This document shows, piece after piece, positions 1-6,507 of a stretch of 14,207 bases of DNA. Source of the stretch: SIG565 sp045656145 (GTDB lineage Bacteria; Bacillota; Clostridia; Oscillospirales; Acutalibacteraceae); the NCBI GenBank assembly GCA_045656145.1, contig JAZOQP010000035.1:1-14207 (forward strand), given 5' to 3'. The translations under genes and the position numbers were made by a program. Numbering within the stretch: the stretch's first letter is position 1; every line of letters starts with the position of its first letter. Below the pieces are notes generated by a model. That model made no database searches. It was not told the origin of the DNA and saw only the letters and a program-made list of their open reading frames with translations.

Positions 1-20
1 CTTTTGCAATGCTTTTTCAG

Positions 21-37
21 CAGACTTTTTTAGTCTG
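21..37 (+). terminator. Weak terminator-like hairpin at the window edge
   Basis: A 6-bp stem (CAGACT / AGTCTG) closes a loop of five T, followed by a pyrimidine-rich TCTTTTCCTT. It could end a transcript entering from the left. The stem is short and AT-rich, so the call is weak. Confidence 0.3.
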
Positions 38-62
38 TCTTTTCCTTATGCCTTCTTTTACA

Positions 63-109
63 AAAAAAGAACTCAAACCAACTTTACTTGTTGATTCAAG
101 TTCTTTTTT
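63..109. terminator. Bidirectional rho-independent terminator
   Basis: AAAAAAGAACT (63-73) pairs with AGTTCTTTTTT (99-109). After a symmetric internal loop, CAAC (79-82) pairs with GTTG (90-93). The T run ends the plus-strand transcript, and the A run gives a U tail on the minus strand. It separates whatever lies to the left from the gene starting at 133. Confidence 0.6.
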
Positions 110-132
110 CTACTCATTAGTTCCTTAACTTA

Positions 133-687
133 ATGGTATTGCCTAATTGCGGGGGTGTTTTTTTACCTGTAATCAAATATAAAAATAATTTCCTTTCAAA
201 AATAACAATTTTTTTAATATTGACATTATTTATTTTTTCGATGTTTCTTGTGCTTTTTGTTAGCACAAATTATGCGCTAATTTATCTGGTTTTAATGATT
301 ATTATTCCTTTAGTAGTTGCCCCATTATTCAGTATCAATCGTGCTTTAACTATGTATGATAGAGAAAAACATAAACATATTGTTCCTCAAACAAATGCGA
401 AACTAATAATTGATATAAAAACAAATAGAATAGATAATCTTGATATTTATGGAATAAGGTTTCATCAAAAAACTAATACAGTACGATTTCATGAAACATT
501 TACAAATGATTTAGTTCCTGTTGTATTTCATAAGGACAATAAAAAGCAAGACGGTGAATTAGAAGTAACTATAATGAAAATGAAATTTATTCCTAAAGAA
601 CTTTTGATAGAAGGTTCCAAATTTACAGTTGTAGACAATGGCGAAGAAATTGCAACAGGAGAAATCTTAACAGTATATGAGCAATAA
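133..687 (+). CDS. Hypothetical two-helix membrane protein with a small C-terminal beta domain
   Basis: A 184-residue protein of unknown function. Two hydrophobic segments (about residues 24-44 and 46-66) should form a membrane hairpin, leaving residues 70-184 as a soluble domain. The C-terminal 60 residues resemble the beta-barrel pattern of EF-Tu-like domains: a GELEVT strand, then PKELLIEGSKFTVVDNG and EEIATGEIL. That resemblance is from memory of the motif and is only an inference. The ATG at 133 is the first start in the frame but has no good ribosome binding site. No ATG, GTG or TTG codon follows the GGGGGTG at 151-157 at a useful distance, so the start is uncertain. The gene stands alone after a terminator in an AT-rich stretch. 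Confidence 0.7.
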   Translation: MVLPNCGGVFLPVIKYKNNFLSKITIFLILTLFIFSMFLVLFVSTNYALIYLVLMIIIPLVVAPLFSINRALTMYDREKHKHIVPQTNAKLIIDIKTNRIDNLDIYGIRFHQKTNTVRFHETFTNDLVPVVFHKDNKKQDGELEVTIMKMKFIPKELLIEGSKFTVVDNGEEIATGEILTVYEQ

Positions 688-688
688 A

Positions 689-703
689 GGGAGACAGACT
701 ACC
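689..703 (+). repeat. Possible fragment of the dispersed GACAG repeat
   Basis: GGGAGACAG just after the stop codon of the 133-687 gene is identical to the left end of the repeat at 1788-1796. Only these nine bases match, so it may be coincidental. Confidence 0.25.
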
Positions 704-759
704 TATTAAAAGTCAAGTATAAAAATTAAAAAATGTTGTGAATTGATGGAGGTAGCAAA

Positions 760-1752
760 ATGAAAAAGATTTTTTTAATTATTGTTGTAGTTTTGTGTTT
801 TTTTACCGCATGCAACGATGTTAGTAAAGCTGAAGTTCGCGAACCAAATGAATATGATGGTGGGAACTTGCAAAGCTTTTCAAGATATAGTATGCATACT
901 TTTTCTTCAGTTAAAGAATTGGCAGATGCTAGCGATCTAATAATTCAAGTTGAGATTTTATCTAATTTAGGCTCATTTAACACTTCGGAAATGTTGAGAA
1001 AATTAGGTTATAAAGATGTGGGACACAATGTTATTTGTACATTTTATGAAATGAAAATAGTTGAAACAATTAAAGGCAAGGTTCAAAAAGGTGAAACAAT
1101 CAAAGTTCGTATTCGGGGTGGATTATATAACGATATATTATATGCTGATGAATATTCTGAAAAGTTGACTGATGATTTTGATTATATTCTTTTCCTTAAT
1201 AATTCAGAATATAATGAAATGCCTTATGAATTGACCAGTATGGCACAAGGATATTTGCCTTTCAAGAAAAATGAGTTAAGTCTTAACAAAAAAATATCTA
1301 ATTTATCATTGTTTACGCAAGGTCAATCAAAAAATTCAGTAATTACAAACATTAAGAATGAAATGAGCTCCCAAAAGGAGTTGGATAATAAAAAAGCCGA
1401 AACGGAACTACAAAAAGCTCAAAACTCTCTTGTTTGGACAGAAGAAAATGGAATAACTATTTATGAAGATGGAAATACTGGCAATTTGAAAAGATATCCT
1501 GTAAAATCTATTGCTTCAGAAGCTATAACTTCATTTTTACGTTCAATCAAAGTGAGCGAAAAGCTAGAAGTGGCACCAAATGAAAAGATTTATCATATTG
1601 GTTTTTATGGGACCTATGAAAATGAAGATAAAATTTATATGACAATTTCATTAACTGATAATGCAGTATTATGTAATGGTGATTGGTATAAGTACGAATG
1701 TGACATCGATAAAAAAATAAGTGAAATTTTCAAGGATATTAAACTTGATTAA
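760..1752 (+). CDS. Putative lipoprotein of unknown function
   Basis: A 330-residue secreted lipoprotein. The N-terminus has a short basic segment, a hydrophobic core and the lipobox FTAC, so Cys18 would be lipidated and the protein anchored outside the membrane. Residues about 50-165 have a pattern I associate with Firmicutes surface proteins: SDLIIQVEI, later VETIKGKVQKGETIKVRIRGG and a DYILFL strand. A charged, probably helical linker (about 205-222) leads to a second domain (about 225-330). The start is clear: GGAGG sits 7 bases before the ATG. It faces the next lipoprotein gene tail to tail. No function can be assigned. Confidence 0.8.
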   Translation: MKKIFLIIVVVLCFFTACNDVSKAEVREPNEYDGGNLQSFSRYSMHTFSSVKELADASDLIIQVEILSNLGSFNTSEMLRKLGYKDVGHNVICTFYEMKIVETIKGKVQKGETIKVRIRGGLYNDILYADEYSEKLTDDFDYILFLNNSEYNEMPYELTSMAQGYLPFKKNELSLNKKISNLSLFTQGQSKNSVITNIKNEMSSQKELDNKKAETELQKAQNSLVWTEENGITIYEDGNTGNLKRYPVKSIASEAITSFLRSIKVSEKLEVAPNEKIYHIGFYGTYENEDKIYMTISLTDNAVLCNGDWYKYECDIDKKISEIFKDIKLD

Positions 1753-1787
1753 TGAAATTATTGTTGTACAAATCTAATAAAATTTGT

Positions 1788-1862
1788 GGGAGACAGGGGA
1801 CGGTTAGCCGTCTTGACAATTAAGAGGACAGAAGAGGATACGAGGACAGAGAACCGTTTCCT
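1788..1862. repeat. Degenerate dispersed inverted repeat, copy 1
   Basis: GGGAGACAGGGGACGGTT on the left is mirrored by AGGACAGAGAACCGTTTCCT on the right. ACGGTT (1800-1805) pairs exactly with AACCGT (1852-1857). The arms match the same core seen at 4121-4178 (GGACA, GGGGACGG, TGTCC). It begins about 35 bases after the stop codon of the 760-1752 lipoprotein. This type of GACAGGGGACGGTTCTCTGTCC palindrome is, to my knowledge, common as an intergenic repeat in Firmicutes; no transposase lies nearby. Confidence 0.6.
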
Positions 1863-1883
1863 AGCCTATATGAAAATTTTTAT

Positions 1884-1919
1884 AAAAAACAGGTCAGCCT
1901 AAAAAGCTGACCTGTTTTT
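1884..1919. terminator. Bidirectional rho-independent terminator between convergent lipoprotein genes
   Basis: Perfect 9-bp stem CAGGTCAGC / GCTGACCTG (1890-1898 and 1906-1914) with a 7-base loop, flanked by AAAAAA on the left and TTTTT on the right. It ends transcripts from 760-1752 (plus) and from 1925-2677 (minus). Confidence 0.9.
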
Positions 1920-1924
1920 GCATT

Positions 1925-2677
1925 TTAATTTGTTTGCTCAAATTTTATCCACTCTGCTTCGGGACGTTTTTCCCATTCATCTGTAAATTGTTTGATTTCT
2001 TCAAAGGAAACTCTTTTTCCACCGATTTCAAAGACAGATTTTTCATAATCGGGTTCAAAACCGTACTTATTAGATGAGGGCTTCTCTTCATCACCTACAA
2101 AATCAAATGTTGCAAGGGTTGAAATGTTATATTTATTTTCATCAAAATTTATAGTGTTGTATTCAATAGAAAATGCACCGCCGGAGCTCAAAAAACTTCC
2201 ATCCTCTTTTAAAGAACTAAACCATCGAACATATAAATAGTAACCGTAAATTTTTTCATTTTCTTTGCGGAGAATTAAATAATTATCAGCATACGGCGAT
2301 TCTGTAACTATAAGTTCCTTATTACCGTCTTTATCCAAATCGACAAAGGTGTAATCGAGGGGAATAAAAACATTATCCTTTTCGTAATAATCAACCTCTT
2401 CAGATTCTTTATACACAGGCTTATAATCTTTCAGATAGACTGTTGTGCCTTTTGCAGTAATAAATGGCTTTTTGTTATATAAAACAGAAAACAAAATATT
2501 ATCGTCTTCAGACCGATTTTCAGTATTATCTTTTTGAGGTGCTACTGCATTTTCAGCGTTGTTTATTGCAGAACTCTCTGTATTATCACTGTTTTGATAA
2601 GTTATATCAGCTTTACTACATCCCACAAAACAAAAAATCATCAAGAAAACAACAAATAAATTTATAATTTTTTTCAT
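1925..2677 (-). CDS. Putative lipoprotein with an EF-hand-like DxDxDG loop
   Basis: A 250-residue secreted lipoprotein. The signal peptide ends in the lipobox FVGC with Cys20 as the lipid site. A low-complexity Asn/Ser/Glu linker (about 25-60) follows, then a globular domain. DLDKDGNKELIV (about 113-124) has the acidic loop of calcium-binding VCBS/EF-hand-like repeats, as in many Clostridial surface proteins of unknown role. The start is the ATG at 2677. The upstream in-frame GTG at 2686 lies inside the AAGGAGTG ribosome binding site and is rejected. The gene has its own promoter and terminator. The function is unknown. Confidence 0.8.
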   Translation of the reverse strand: MKKIINLFVVFLMIFCFVGCSKADITYQNSDNTESSAINNAENAVAPQKDNTENRSEDDNILFSVLYNKKPFITAKGTTVYLKDYKPVYKESEEVDYYEKDNVFIPLDYTFVDLDKDGNKELIVTESPYADNYLILRKENEKIYGYYLYVRWFSSLKEDGSFLSSGGAFSIEYNTINFDENKYNISTLATFDFVGDEEKPSSNKYGFEPDYEKSVFEIGGKRVSFEEIKQFTDEWEKRPEAEWIKFEQTN

Positions 2678-2707
2678 AACAAACACTCCTTTACAAATTA
2701 CAATTTG

Positions 2708-2716
2708 ATTATAACA
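2708..2716 (-). promoter_or_regulatory. Extended -10 promoter for the minus-strand lipoprotein
   Basis: On the minus strand TGTTATAAT gives a TGn extended -10 and a perfect TATAAT about 30 bases before the start codon. No convincing -35 lies 17 bases upstream, as is typical for extended -10 promoters. Confidence 0.55.
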
Positions 2717-2773
2717 CTAAACACAGAAAATACCACTACAAAACAGTTACAAAAGAATTACAATTTTGTAATC

Positions 2774-2802
2774 TTGAAAAGCATTAGAAGATACGGTATA
2801 AT
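2774..2802 (+). promoter_or_regulatory. Sigma-A type promoter for the 2918-3607 gene
   Basis: TTGAAA (2774-2779) and TATAAT (2797-2802) are separated by exactly 17 bases, a near-consensus housekeeping promoter. Transcription would start near 2809, giving a leader of about 109 bases before the ATG at 2918. Confidence 0.75.
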
Positions 2803-2862
2803 ATTTGTATCGGCTTTATATCCCTTCAGTTCATTTTCAACGTGAGATAAGAGTGCACCTAT

Positions 2863-2913
2863 ATGGGTTTTAGACGAGGACTTTCTTTTATAAAGTTAAA
2901 TTCTAAAGGGTGA
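2863..2913 (+). CDS. Possible leader peptide or gene remnant (16 codons)
   Basis: A short frame MGFRRGLSFIKLNSKG lies in the leader of the 2918 gene, and its TGA is part of that gene's AAAGGGTGA ribosome binding site. The MGFR start and the LNSKG end recall the N-terminus of DUF4236 proteins (MGFRFRK...LNLSKSG), which would make it a shrunken remnant. It has no clear ribosome binding site of its own. It could equally be chance. Confidence 0.25.
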   Translation: MGFRRGLSFIKLNSKG

Positions 2914-2917
2914 GAAT

Positions 2918-3607
2918 ATGTTAATTAAGTGTACAATTAATGATATAACAAAACTTGATTTTGAAATATATATAGATGAAACAAAAATAGTTGATATTCA
3001 ACATATTTCAAACAAAGTTTATATTAATTGCCCGATTAGTAATGGAGTGCATCATTTAAGGATAGTTCGTAATAAAGAAAATAATATCAGTAAATCACAT
3101 ATAAAAAAATATAATATTATCCATGTAAATAAAGTTTTTTATCATTTAAAATTTGATATTAATAAAGATTCCTTTTTAGAACTCACTTATGTATCAAAAA
3201 AAATAGAACTTGAAAAAAATCATATTCATTGGCAAGTATTCAAGTGTGATAGGAATAATGTAAAGATTATAGAAGAAAGCTCCAATTTTGATGAGTTGTG
3301 TAATATTATTAAGAAGTATGGAACAAAGATTCTTTTAAAAGATATGGGATTTGTAACGGCTTTTGTGTTTATTGGCATTTCAATTATACTTACGATACTA
3401 CACGAATTTTCAAGATATGGTATGTTAGTACTTATTTATTTTTTTGTTGTATTTAGTGGTTTTGGAATCTATTATTTGACAAAATGGCTTAAAAAATGGC
3501 ACCAGTATCACACTTTAATCAAGAAAATCAGCGCAAACGAGATATACGGTTCGGTTGATTTGTCGGATTGGTTTATTTACGACGGCGGCAGACCCCTGTT
3601 AAAGTAG
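2918..3607 (+). CDS. Hypothetical two-helix membrane protein with an N-terminal beta-rich domain
   Basis: A 229-residue protein that I do not recognise as a family. Residues 1-50 alternate beta strands and end in GVHHLRIVRN, like the edge of PEGA-type carrier or surface domains (inference). Two membrane helices lie at about 143-160 and 166-187, with a basic stretch (KWLKKWH) after the second. The last about 25 codons (GSVDLSDWFIYDGGRPLLK) are richer in G and C than the very AT-rich body, which may mark a recombination junction. AAAGGGTG lies 5 bases before the ATG. A good promoter lies upstream, and the next gene follows after 37 bases, so they are probably co-transcribed. Confidence 0.7.
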   Translation: MLIKCTINDITKLDFEIYIDETKIVDIQHISNKVYINCPISNGVHHLRIVRNKENNISKSHIKKYNIIHVNKVFYHLKFDINKDSFLELTYVSKKIELEKNHIHWQVFKCDRNNVKIIEESSNFDELCNIIKKYGTKILLKDMGFVTAFVFIGISIILTILHEFSRYGMLVLIYFFVVFSGFGIYYLTKWLKKWHQYHTLIKKISANEIYGSVDLSDWFIYDGGRPLLK

Positions 3608-3644
3608 GAGTAGGTGTATTGCTAGTTGCGTAGGAAGGAATAAC

Positions 3645-4097
3645 ATGATAAAAATCAAAAGAATTAGTCCTGAACGGTTTTATGAAAATTTAAGTAATAA
3701 TGCTATAGATTGCGGCCATGATTTGAACATATTTAAAAAGACCAACTATAAATATCACGAAATAGGCTTTTACTATAATATCAAAAACAATAGAACAACC
3801 ATATATTATGAAACTGGAGAAAAAAGTAAAAGTGAAGGTATAACAGAAAATAAATCATTTTTATTATGTTGGAATAAAAAAATATTCGGAAAAGATTATG
3901 TGTTTTTAGTACTTATAGATACGATTGATTACTGGCCTATTTTCATTATAGCTTTTGTGTATGGATTATTATTCTTTGGTGATACAATACAAAGCTTGAT
4001 TTTGGAATGTGTTTTAGCTATTGGACTTTTCTTCTTTTTGAATTTTTATCAAAAACTCAAACTTTTAAATTTTATCGATGATATTTGCGATATTTAA
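3645..4097 (+). CDS. Small two-helix membrane protein, paralog A of a tandem pair
   Basis: A 150-residue protein of unknown function. The soluble N-terminal part (1-84) carries MIKIK, FYENL, GFYY, IYYETGE (53-59) and NKSFLLC. Two membrane helices follow at about 85-112 and 117-134, then LLNFIDDI at the end. The same landmarks in the same order occur in the next gene, so the two are a diverged tandem duplication. AGGAAGGAA precedes the ATG. A degenerate inverted repeat begins soon after the stop codon. The pattern of small, duplicated, AT-rich membrane genes recalls arrays of immunity genes, but no toxin gene is present to support that. Confidence 0.75.
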   Translation: MIKIKRISPERFYENLSNNAIDCGHDLNIFKKTNYKYHEIGFYYNIKNNRTTIYYETGEKSKSEGITENKSFLLCWNKKIFGKDYVFLVLIDTIDYWPIFIIAFVYGLLFFGDTIQSLILECVLAIGLFFFLNFYQKLKLLNFIDDICDI

Positions 4098-4120
4098 GAG
4101 AGCGGTCGGTGGATGAGATA

Positions 4121-4186
4121 AAGGACACAGGGTACAGTTCCGCGTCCTAATTAAAAGACACAACTCCGTCCCCTGTCCTTCTCTGT
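4121..4186. repeat. Degenerate dispersed inverted repeat, copy 2
   Basis: The left arm AGGACACAGGGTACAGTTC and the right arm, read on the other strand as AGGACAGGGGACGGAGTT, are versions of the same unit in inverted orientation around an AT-rich centre (4148-4155). It fills most of the gap between the two paralogous membrane genes and shares its core with 1788-1862. Confidence 0.6.
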
Positions 4187-4217
4187 GTTTTAATGAATAT
4201 ATAGTGAGGTGTATCTT

Positions 4218-4679
4218 GTGATTAAGATTAAAAAGTTTAAAAATATCAGTACTTTTTATCAAAATTTAGAAGCGTTTGCTGACCAAGTTTATAGTAGTGT
4301 TAAAATTTTTAAAGCTAATACTTATTATGATGATACTCCTGGATTTTACTTTAGAAAAGTTAGCCAAACTACAACGGCAATATACTATGAAACAGGTGAG
4401 AGGCCTAGAGTAAATGAGTTGAAACCAAATAAAACTTTTTTAATATGCAAACATTTCAAATTAGTAAAAAAAGATTTTATATTTGCTTTTATTTTAGTTT
4501 CACCTGCACACGCCTCTATTTTGCCAATATGTTTAATTTATAGCTTATTCCTTCAATCGGTAAAGGAATTGTTAATTGCTATCCCAATAATGTTTTTAAT
4601 TGGTCTTATTTTGGATTTATCATCAATTCTTAAGTTATTGGATTTTTTTGATGATATTGCAAATGAGAACAAGGGATGA
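4218..4679 (+). CDS. Small two-helix membrane protein, paralog B of a tandem pair
   Basis: A 153-residue paralog of the preceding gene. MIKIK, FYQNL, GFYF, IYYETGE (55-61), NKTFLIC, two membrane helices (about 87-112 and 115-133) and LLDFFDDI align one to one with it. The start is the GTG at 4218: it restores the MIKIK start of the paralog and lies 6 bases after GTGAGGTG. An in-frame GTG at 4209 is part of that binding site. Overall identity looks low outside the shared motifs, so the duplication is old or the copies evolve fast. The function is unknown. Confidence 0.75.
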   Translation: MIKIKKFKNISTFYQNLEAFADQVYSSVKIFKANTYYDDTPGFYFRKVSQTTTAIYYETGERPRVNELKPNKTFLICKHFKLVKKDFIFAFILVSPAHASILPICLIYSLFLQSVKELLIAIPIMFLIGLILDLSSILKLLDFFDDIANENKG

Positions 4680-4707
4680 CAGAGGTCGGCTCTGTGTCCT
4701 GTACTTT
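4675..4707. repeat. Degenerate dispersed repeat, half copy
   Basis: GACAGAGGTCGGCTCTGTGTCCTGT overlaps the stop codon of the second paralog. ACAGAG and CTCTGT form a 6-bp stem, and CTGTGTCCTGT matches the outer arm of the copies at 1788-1862 and 4121-4186. Confidence 0.45.
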
Positions 4708-4729
4708 GTAGATAATGTTTTTTTGGCAA

Positions 4730-4762
4730 AAGGTGCACAGGGGTATCTCCCCTGTGCACCTT
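4730..4762. terminator. Strong bidirectional terminator hairpin
   Basis: A perfect 14-bp stem (AAGGTGCACAGGGG / CCCCTGTGCACCTT) with the loop TATCT. Plus-strand transcripts meet ATATTTTT after it; minus-strand transcripts meet only TTTG. It lies between the convergent membrane-protein and superoxide dismutase-like genes and roughly marks the change from AT-rich to more balanced sequence. Confidence 0.8.
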
Positions 4763-4776
4763 ATATTTTTATCTAC

Positions 4777-5262
4777 TTATATTTTAATAATTGTTCCACA
4801 GGCTATTTTTTGCCCTGCATTACCTGACGGCTGGGTTGTGAAGTCATCGGGACTCCCATGTATAATAACCGTCTTGCCCAATATTTCGGATAAAGTAAAT
4901 CTGCCTGTTAAAAAGGATAAGAGCGCCATGCCGTTTACCGAAAACAGCGGTGGCATATCACCTGCGTGATACGGATGAGGACAGTTATCAGGATTATAAT
5001 GTCCGCCAGTACCAGCAAAAGCATCGGTTTCGTCGCCTTCGCACTCAGTGCCGCTATGAATATGGAATGCAAATATAGGATTCCCGCAAACTTTGCTGCC
5101 TGTGGGCAGTCCTAAAATCTCGGCTCGCACCATTACCGCGCCGTTCAGATTATAAAAAAACACCTTGCCGCGAAGGTCTGGAAATTGTTCGCTCCCCTTT
5201 ATCACAGCCACTGCACTCGGACGATTACGAAATATACTGCAAAAATTATCAAAGCTATACAT
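4777..5262 (-). CDS. sodC: Cu,Zn superoxide dismutase-family protein without signal peptide
   Basis: A 161-residue member of the SodC fold, expected to dismutate superoxide. The metal site looks complete: FHIH (His67, His69), GGHYNP (His88), HPYHAGD (His96, His99, Asp102) and VIIHGSPDD (His135). Cys74 and Cys155 could form the usual disulfide. The zinc loop is short (His88 to His96 to His99), and the position of the substrate-guiding Arg in GNAG-x-R-x-ACG is Lys152. No signal peptide is visible, unlike most bacterial SodC, so a cytoplasmic location is inferred. The start is the ATG at 5262, 8 bases after TTGGAG; the upstream ATG at 5280 precedes that site. Such proteins in Clostridia are often annotated only as superoxide dismutase family. 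Confidence 0.85.
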   Translation of the reverse strand: MYSFDNFCSIFRNRPSAVAVIKGSEQFPDLRGKVFFYNLNGAVMVRAEILGLPTGSKVCGNPIFAFHIHSGTECEGDETDAFAGTGGHYNPDNCPHPYHAGDMPPLFSVNGMALLSFLTGRFTLSEILGKTVIIHGSPDDFTTQPSGNAGQKIACGTIIKI

Positions 5263-5348
5263 AATACCACTCTCCAACATATATTATATTCCCTGAGCAT
5301 GTATAATTATCCGCTTGTATCACAAACTTTAAAAGAGGAGCGATTAAT

Positions 5349-5636
5349 ATGAATTCAGGCGATTTTGTAAAAAACACACTTGACCAGATTCCAGAGCCCC
5401 GACCTGATGCTAAAAGAATTATAGGACTTGTTAAAAAAAACGGAAAGATAACAGGTTACCAATTATCTGATCAGAGCATTGTTGAAAAACCACAGGCGGT
5501 AGAAATGGCTAAACAGGGAGAAATTGCGAATGTGGGTATTGCGCACAGAGGAGACAATGAATATCTGAAATCTATTCCCGACGGCAGTGAAAACAATAAT
5601 TTGGGGAACCTACCTGCAGTGTCGCCAAAAGACTGA
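5349..5636 (+). CDS. DUF3892 domain protein
   Basis: A 95-residue soluble protein. It shows the DUF3892 pattern: KRIIGLVKKNGKITGYQLSD, then VEMAKQGEIANVGIAHRGDNEYLKSIPDG and an NNLGNLP tail. The role of the family is not known; it is common as a stand-alone small protein in Firmicutes. AGAGGAG lies 8 bases before the ATG. It is divergent from the superoxide dismutase-like gene with 86 bases between them, and a hairpin follows directly after the stop codon. Confidence 0.8.
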   Translation: MNSGDFVKNTLDQIPEPRPDAKRIIGLVKKNGKITGYQLSDQSIVEKPQAVEMAKQGEIANVGIAHRGDNEYLKSIPDGSENNNLGNLPAVSPKD

Positions 5637-5637
5637 A

Positions 5638-5667
5638 AACACCCGAGTACCTTGGTACTCGGGTGTT
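5638..5667. terminator. Terminator hairpin between DUF3892 and the aldolase operon
   Basis: A perfect 14-bp stem AACACCCGAGTACC / GGTACTCGGGTGTT. No T run follows on the plus strand. On the minus strand TTTTCAGTCTTTTGG follows, so it fits best as the end of the four-gene operon. Confidence 0.7.
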
Positions 5668-5670
5668 GGA

Positions 5671-6507
5671 TTATGCCTTATTTACTGAACCGAAAAGCTG
5701 AATTTTATTTTTTACAACCTCTTTCATCTCTTCGACCTTAAGATTACGGATGCTCAGATAATCCATATTGCCTTCAAGTCCTTTTGCCATAGCTCTGTTT
5801 CCAGCAAGGCAAAGGTCGGTGAAAATATTTACCTTTGCAATTCCGTATTTTATGGTGTTTCTGAAATCATCGTCCGACAAACCGCTACCGCCGTGGAGAA
5901 CAAGCGGAGTGTCAATTCTCTCTCTGATTTCCTTAAGTCGCTCGAGATTCATTTGCGGCTTGGTCTTATAAACACCGTGCGCAGTTCCAATAGCAACAGC
6001 CAAGGCGTCAACCCCTGTTGCCTTTACATAAGCCTCGGCTTCATCGGCGGTGGTATACATATCGGTAAGGAGGTTATCTTCACTTGAAGCCTGACCTACA
6101 TGACCGATTTCTCCCTCAACACTCGCACCAAAGGAATGTGCTATCTTTACTATTTCGCGCGTATCGGCAATATTTTTCTCATAATCACCTGCAGAGCCAT
6201 CGAACATAATAGAAGAAAAGCCAAGTCTTAACGCTTCCATACATCTATCAAAGGTAAGGCCGTGGTCATAATGCATAACAACCGGCACCTTAGCACGCTT
6301 TGCAGCAGCGAGTATAGACGGGGCGATAAGCTTGAGTTCACCGTAAGGCAAAAGCACCTCGGCAGTACCAATTACTACGGGTGAATTAAGTTCTTCAGCC
6401 GCTGAAATTACCGCTTCGAGCATATCTGTATCGGTCGTATTGAAAAGTCCTACCCCGTAATGCTCTTTCTGCGCATTTTTGAGTACATCATTTAAATTTA
6501 CAAGCAT
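5671..6507 (-). CDS. Class II ketose-bisphosphate aldolase (FbaA/GatY/KbaY type)
   Basis: A 278-residue zinc-dependent aldolase that would cleave a ketose (bis)phosphate into glycerone phosphate and an aldehyde. Catalytic Asp81 and zinc ligand His82 lie in HYDHG; GTAHG gives His177 and LHGGSG gives His205. EGEIGHVG (131-138) and NIFTD (227-231) are typical of the family. The spacing matches the tagatose/fructose-bisphosphate GatY branch, but fructose and tagatose substrates cannot be told apart here. It is the last gene of the operon, and its ATG overlaps the end of the kinase gene by 10 bases. AAGGATGG is the ribosome binding site. Confidence 0.92.
   Translation of the reverse strand: MLVNLNDVLKNAQKEHYGVGLFNTTDTDMLEAVISAAEELNSPVVIGTAEVLLPYGELKLIAPSILAAAKRAKVPVVMHYDHGLTFDRCMEALRLGFSSIMFDGSAGDYEKNIADTREIVKIAHSFGASVEGEIGHVGQASSEDNLLTDMYTTADEAEAYVKATGVDALAVAIGTAHGVYKTKPQMNLERLKEIRERIDTPLVLHGGSGLSDDDFRNTIKYGIAKVNIFTDLCLAGNRAMAKGLEGNMDYLSIRNLKVEEMKEVVKNKIQLFGSVNKA

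Noticed and set aside
2464..2667. Open frame on the plus strand within the lipoprotein gene
   Set aside because: Shadow of the minus-strand lipoprotein; no start signal and low-complexity sequence.
1788..4707. CRISPR array as explanation for the repeats
   Set aside because: The copies are few, degenerate, irregularly spaced, separated by whole genes, and no cas gene is present.
4600..4969. Overlapping plus-strand frames across the hairpin at 4730-4762
   Set aside because: They run through a terminator and the antisense of the superoxide dismutase-like gene, and lack ribosome binding sites.
5263..5348. Promoters for the superoxide dismutase-like and DUF3892 genes
   Set aside because: TATAAT-like hexamers occur on both strands (for example 5302-5307), but neither has a -35 at a proper distance or a TGn extension, so no call was made.
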